From positions 1 to 17,797 of the forward strand of contig CAILBQ010000393.1 in NCBI GenBank assembly GCA_903832475.1: 17,797 nucleotides of DNA, read 5' to 3'. A program made the position numbers and the translations under genes. Positions 14,724 to 17,797 of this stretch are shown one piece after another (the stretch's first letter is position 1; each line of letters starts with the position of its first letter). The DNA is from an uncultured Acidobacteriota bacterium (GTDB lineage Bacteria; Acidobacteriota; Terriglobia; Terriglobales; Acidobacteriaceae). The notes below the pieces were generated by a model. It saw nothing but the letters and a program-made list of their open reading frames with translations, was not told the DNA's origin and ran no database searches.

Positions 14724-16282
14724 GGGACACGCTGCAATTCGACGCCATGGGCTTTGGGGTCCATCATGGCGCCCGTCGGGGCGGCGCCGCCGCGAGACCA
14801 GAAAATGCATTCGCCGCGCAGGTAAGTTTCCAGGATCCGGCCTCTCAGGGTTGCTCCAAGGTAGGGAGACTGCTTGTGGTTGAACCAAAGATCTTCCGGA
14901 GTTACGGTCCATTCTGCTTTGGGATCGAAGACAATCAGGTCGGCGTCGTAGCCGGGAGCCAGGGTCCCTTTGCGGCCGGTAAGCCCGGCCAGGCGCGCCG
15001 GCTCGCTTGCCAGCCATTTCCCAATTAATTCCAGGCCGCCAACGCGCCGCTCGGGGTTCCGTTCGAGCAGAGCTGTCCAGATGACCGGCATGGCAAGGCC
15101 CAGGCTGGCGATGCCTCCCCACGCCTGATCGAATCGCCCGCTTTCCCGATGCTTCAGCTCCGGTGGGCAGGGAGAGTGGTCGCTGGCGATCATATCGATG
15201 GTGCCATCGTAAAGGCCCTGCCAGAGGGCTTCGCGGTTGGCAGCGCTGCGGATGGGCGGAGCGCATTTGTACTCGGTGGCGCCGTCGGGGATGGCCTCGG
15301 CGGCAAACCAGAGATAGTGCGGGCAGGTCTCCACGGTGATTTTGAGTCCTGCTTGGCGCGCCTTCTTCAGAGCCGGCAGAGCGCGGGCGGTTGCCAGGTG
15401 AACAATGTGAATCGGCGTCTCGAAGATGACGGCGAGGCCGATAAGCAGTTCGATGGCTTGCAATTCAGCGTCGTCGGGGCGAGATGCGAGATATGTCGCG
15501 TAGCCTCGCCAGTCCGTATCGTCGTCGGCATTCAAGAGGGCGGTTGCCTGCTCGACCGGACCCGCCAGTTCTGCATGCGCGAGCATCGGCAGATCGGAGC
15601 CGCGGAGGACCGCCAATCCTTTGCGCAGTTGCGCTTCGTCGACCCACGCGAAGGTATCGATGCCCGAGTCGACGAGGAAGCACTTGAATCCGGGGACGCC
15701 AGCCTCGATTAGGCCTGGCAATTCGGCTTCATTCCCGTTTTCGCCGGAGTTGCCGACGAGGCCGCCCCAGGTCATCCAGTCCACCCAGGATTTTGAGTCG
15801 GGCTGAATCTGTTCTGAGACCAGTTTGCTGGGGAGGGAGCCGGCTGCCGAACGCTTGGCAGCCAAGGCGCCGACCGTGGTGGTTTCCGGGATGCAATTGA
15901 GCGGCATGTCCACCAGGGTGGTGATGCCGCCGGCGGCTGCGGCCTGGGTTGCTGTAGGAAATCCTTCCCAGGCGCGTCGACCAGGGTCGGCTGTTCCGTC
16001 CAGATCACCGGCGTCGTTGATATGAACGTGGGTGTCGACCAGGCCGGGAAGCAAAACATGATCCCCGTAGTCTCGCAGATGCGCATCGGCTGGTACATTT
16101 TCCCAGTCGACCACGTCCACGATGCGGCCGGAGCGAACCAGCACCGCGGCTGGACGCAGGCCGTCGGGCGTGAGCACGCGCGTGGAGCGGAACGCCCAGA
16201 TCAGACTCGACTTCCAGTTATCAGCCGCAACCGACGGTGTCTCTGCGGCTTGTCCCAGGCTCTGGCGATCGCCCTGTGCCAT
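14720..16282 (-). CDS. allB: Allantoinase
   Basis: A 520-residue cyclic amidohydrolase that opens the hydantoin ring of allantoin to give allantoate. Binuclear-metal residues are all present: H85 and H87 (DTHVHIND), carboxylated lysine K200 (GFKCFLVDSG), H236 (AHAE), H295 (IVHLATA) and D368 (IASDHSP). The spacing between the last two (73) equals that in the E. coli enzyme. The C-terminal GTLAPGYDADLIVFDP is typical of the superfamily. The protein is longer than usual because about 30 residues precede the normal RSTRVLTPDG opening. ATG 16280-16282 is the only good start, with GAGGA somewhat far upstream. It is the first gene of the operon, 47 bp from the divergent guanine deaminase, so both promoters must fit in or near that gap. 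Confidence 0.96.
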   Translation of the reverse strand: MAQGDRQSLGQAAETPSVAADNWKSSLIWAFRSTRVLTPDGLRPAAVLVRSGRIVDVVDWENVPADAHLRDYGDHVLLPGLVDTHVHINDAGDLDGTADPGRRAWEGFPTATQAAAAGGITTLVDMPLNCIPETTTVGALAAKRSAAGSLPSKLVSEQIQPDSKSWVDWMTWGGLVGNSGENGNEAELPGLIEAGVPGFKCFLVDSGIDTFAWVDEAQLRKGLAVLRGSDLPMLAHAELAGPVEQATALLNADDDTDWRGYATYLASRPDDAELQAIELLIGLAVIFETPIHIVHLATARALPALKKARQAGLKITVETCPHYLWFAAEAIPDGATEYKCAPPIRSAANREALWQGLYDGTIDMIASDHSPCPPELKHRESGRFDQAWGGIASLGLAMPVIWTALLERNPERRVGGLELIGKWLASEPARLAGLTGRKGTLAPGYDADLIVFDPKAEWTVTPEDLWFNHKQSPYLGATLRGRILETYLRGECIFWSRGGAAPTGAMMDPKAHGVELQRVP

Positions 16283-16329
16283 ACTGTCGTTGATCCTCGA
16301 AATTCAAGTGTATCGGAGGCCGAACCAGC
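16283..16329. promoter_or_regulatory. Divergent control region between allantoinase and guanine deaminase
   Basis: These 47 bp separate two divergent starts. They include an imperfect inverted repeat around CCTCGA and TCGGAGG, the latter overlapping the deaminase ribosome-binding site. No confident -35/-10 pair was found on either strand; the promoters may reach into the coding ends. A shared purine-responsive regulator is plausible but is not encoded in this window. Confidence 0.3.
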
Positions 16330-16809
16330 ATGCCGCACTCGCCAAATCCTGCCCACCTGAGGCGGGCCATTGCACTGGCGCAGGAGAATATTCTTGCCGG
16401 CCGGGGAGGTCCGTTCGCCGCAGTCATCGTCCGCGACGGCGTGATCGTTGCGGAAGGGGCAAACTCGGTGACGTCGAGCAACGACCCGACCGCCCATGGG
16501 GAAGTGAACGCCATTCGCAATGCGTGTCGGGCTCTGGGTACTTTTTCTCTGGCCGGCTGCGAAATCTATTCGAGTTGCGAGCCCTGCCCCATGTGCCTGG
16601 CCGCCATTTACTGGGCCCGGCTGGGAGCCATCTATTACGGCAGCAATCAACTGGATGCGGCCAAGGCAGGCTTCGATGACGCGTTTCTTTACGAAGAGGT
16701 GCGCAAGGAAAGTGGTGCGCGCAGCATTCCCGCCCAGCAGCTGCTGCCGCACGAGGCCTGGGAGGCGTTTGCCGCCTGGCTGGCTCTGCCCGACAAAATC
16801 GATTATTGA
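16330..16809 (+). CDS. guaD: Guanine deaminase (cytidine-deaminase fold, GuaD type)
   Basis: A 159-residue zinc enzyme expected to convert guanine to xanthine and ammonia, feeding purines toward urate and allantoin. The zinc site is H56 and catalytic E58 in TAHGEVNAIRNAC, with C83 and C86 in SSCEPCPMCLAAIYWAR. The usual HAE is HGE here, a mild change. GFDDAFLYEE and the ending DKIDY resemble the Bacillus subtilis guanine deaminase tail, which supports guanine over cytosine, cytidine or tRNA adenosine as the substrate. GGAGG lies 10 bases before the ATG. It is divergent from the allantoinase operon across 47 bp, so shared control is likely. Confidence 0.88.
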   Translation: MPHSPNPAHLRRAIALAQENILAGRGGPFAAVIVRDGVIVAEGANSVTSSNDPTAHGEVNAIRNACRALGTFSLAGCEIYSSCEPCPMCLAAIYWARLGAIYYGSNQLDAAKAGFDDAFLYEEVRKESGARSIPAQQLLPHEAWEAFAAWLALPDKIDY

Positions 16810-16869
16810 GTTCAGTAAGTGAAGTGATTGGGACCGGAAATTGGAGCGATCCGGTGGTGTTGACCGTCC

Positions 16870-16903
16870 GCGGCGCAGCAACGGAGGCTCCTTGCTGCGC
16901 CGC
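16870..16903. terminator. Very strong hairpin between convergent genes (possible bidirectional terminator)
   Basis: Perfect 12-bp arms GCGGCGCAGCAA (16870-16881) and TTGCTGCGCCGC (16892-16903) enclose ten bases. Three more of these pairs (GGA/TCC) can form after one bulged C, leaving a 3-base GGC loop. It lies 60 bp after the guanine deaminase stop and before the convergent membrane-protein stop, where a two-way terminator would sit. No T-run follows on either strand, so Rho-assisted termination or transcript protection is as likely as classic intrinsic termination. Confidence 0.55.
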
Positions 16904-16920
16904 AGCGGCCGGCACCGCCA

Positions 16921-16938
16921 GTCTGGACGGAGCCAGAC
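16921..16938. repeat. Small inverted repeat after the strong hairpin
   Basis: GTCTGG and CCAGAC (6-bp perfect arms) flank ACGGAG. It follows the 16870-16903 hairpin by 17 bp in the same gene-free 278-bp gap and may add to termination. The rest of that gap shows nothing convincing. Confidence 0.3.
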
Positions 16939-17087
16939 GAGGGTACCGGCTATCGACCGACAATTGAACGTGTCACCCGCGGAGAAAATCGCTGAACGCG
17001 GGCCGGCCAACTGCGCTATTGAACATGCGAAACCGGCCGAATGGCGTCAGCCGGCTTCCGCGTGGTTCCTGTGTCCTGACTGCCGAT

Positions 17088-17756
17088 CTAGCGCGGGCCG
17101 CACTGGACGGCGCCGACTCCGGTAACTGGAGCGATCAGCGCATAGCAGTAGCGATCCGGGTCGACAAACTGCAACTCCGCAAAGCCGGCATTGGCCGCTT
17201 CGGTCGCAGCCTTTGACTTGGCAAAGTCGGCAAGACCCTTGGCTGTGCCCGCTTCCGGCGAAGAGAAGACCAGCATAAGGTTGTCGCCGACGCGGGTCTT
17301 GGGATCTGTCTGCGGTTTCAGCGACGGAGACTTCGCGCCCTGCCAGTTGTCAGCATAGATTTTGACATTCTTATATGCCGGAACTTTCTGATGCAGTTCA
17401 TTGGCGATGGTCACGGCATACTTGTCCCGTGATTCCACTTCCTTCTGCTCTGCGGGAGTCAAGGTCGCCCCGGTCGCCTGCGGTTCTGCCGTAACAGGCT
17501 GGCTGGCTGAAACACCTGTAGCTGGAACGGAAGTGCTGCCTCCGAGCGACTTGTAGGCGATTGCTCCCAGCACGCCGAGTAGGGCAAGAAAGCCTACGAC
17601 AAGGATCAAACCGATGGAAGGAGGCCAGGAGAAGAACTCTTTGACGTCGGTCTCGTCCGGGTCGGTGACGCGGTGATGGTGAACGGGCTCTTCGGCAATG
17701 GGCTGCCCGGGGTATTGCGCCTGCTTGGTGGTGGGTTCGTCGATAACGTGTGCCAT
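17088..17756 (-). CDS. Single-pass membrane protein of unknown function
   Basis: A 222-residue protein I do not recognise. Residues 1-45 are polar and rich in Pro, Glu and His (EEPVHHHRV) and probably cytoplasmic. One hydrophobic segment (about 46-68, from PPSIGLILVVGFLALLGVLG) anchors it. A Ser/Thr/Ala/Pro linker (about 71-100) leads to a compact C-terminal domain (about 103-222) that would face the periplasm. That domain has DKYAVTIANELHQKVPAYKNV, LMLVFSSPEAGTAKGLADFA and a Cys-containing end (DRYCYALIAP, VQCGPR); its two cysteines could pair. The ATG has a strong GGAGG seven bases upstream (17762-17766), so this start is firm. It is convergent with guanine deaminase; nothing upstream is visible. 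A role in envelope structure or sensing is only a guess. Confidence 0.85.
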   Translation of the reverse strand: MAHVIDEPTTKQAQYPGQPIAEEPVHHHRVTDPDETDVKEFFSWPPSIGLILVVGFLALLGVLGAIAYKSLGGSTSVPATGVSASQPVTAEPQATGATLTPAEQKEVESRDKYAVTIANELHQKVPAYKNVKIYADNWQGAKSPSLKPQTDPKTRVGDNLMLVFSSPEAGTAKGLADFAKSKAATEAANAGFAELQFVDPDRYCYALIAPVTGVGAVQCGPR

Positions 17757-17797
17757 TGTGCCTCCTCAATCCTTAAAGCGACCTCGGTTAGGCGTAG

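Noticed and set aside
14724..15266. Upstream open extension of the allantoate amidohydrolase frame
   Set aside because: It overlaps allantoinase in another frame, has Arg/Pro-rich noise composition, and the ATG at 14723 gives both the normal N-terminus and an ATGA overlap.
16330..16809. tRNA adenosine deaminase (TadA) as the identity of the deaminase
   Set aside because: The GFDDAFLYEE and DKIDY tail features and the purine-catabolic neighbours fit guanine deaminase better than TadA.
16201..17010. Long minus-strand reading frame (269 codons) across the guanine deaminase and the following gap
   Set aside because: It is antisense to a gene with intact zinc-site motifs, is rich in Arg/Pro/Ser as expected from a GC-rich shadow frame, and matches no family I know.

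Overview
The window reads as chromosomal DNA from a GC-rich, diderm, free-living bacterium. My best guess is the Acidobacteriota (Terriglobia). That rests on GC content, gene style, a DUF2490-type outer-membrane protein and an MqnP-type prenyltransferase, and it is inference rather than proof. I see no insertion sequence, phage gene, tRNA, rRNA or CRISPR array.

Layout. Positions 1-2104 (minus strand) hold an HxlR-type regulator followed by an ABC-2 exporter, whose ATPase overlaps a permease cut by the window edge. Positions 2253-4472 (plus) form a compact four-gene run: a DUF2721 membrane protein, a YcaC-like cysteine-hydrolase relative whose catalytic Cys position is Ala, a DUF2490-like secreted protein and a SnoaL-like protein. 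Positions 4480-6253 (minus) hold an AraC-family regulator, then a VOC (PhnB/glyoxalase-like) protein overlapping a MmcQ/YjbR protein. Positions 6385-8224 (plus) hold a UbiA-type prenyltransferase resembling MqnP and prephenate dehydratase (PheA), both in chorismate-derived pathways. A 396-bp intergenic stretch rich in inverted repeats precedes lon (8621-11071), which ends at a good terminator hairpin.

Positions 11357-16282 (minus) are the most coherent part of the window: a tight operon of allantoinase, allantoate amidohydrolase, (S)-ureidoglycine aminohydrolase and a second M20 amidohydrolase that looks like ureidoglycolate amidohydrolase. Together they would take allantoin to glyoxylate, CO2 and ammonia by the all-hydrolytic route best known from plants. 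A guanine deaminase is transcribed divergently from the operon (16330-16809), joining purine-base entry to ureide breakdown. The window closes with a strong 34-nt hairpin and a single-pass membrane protein of unknown function on the minus strand (17088-17756).

I did not find a wholly new system. The strongest leads are the complete hydrolytic ureide operon with two diverged M20 paralogues, the YcaC-like protein without its nucleophile, and the structured DNA upstream of lon.
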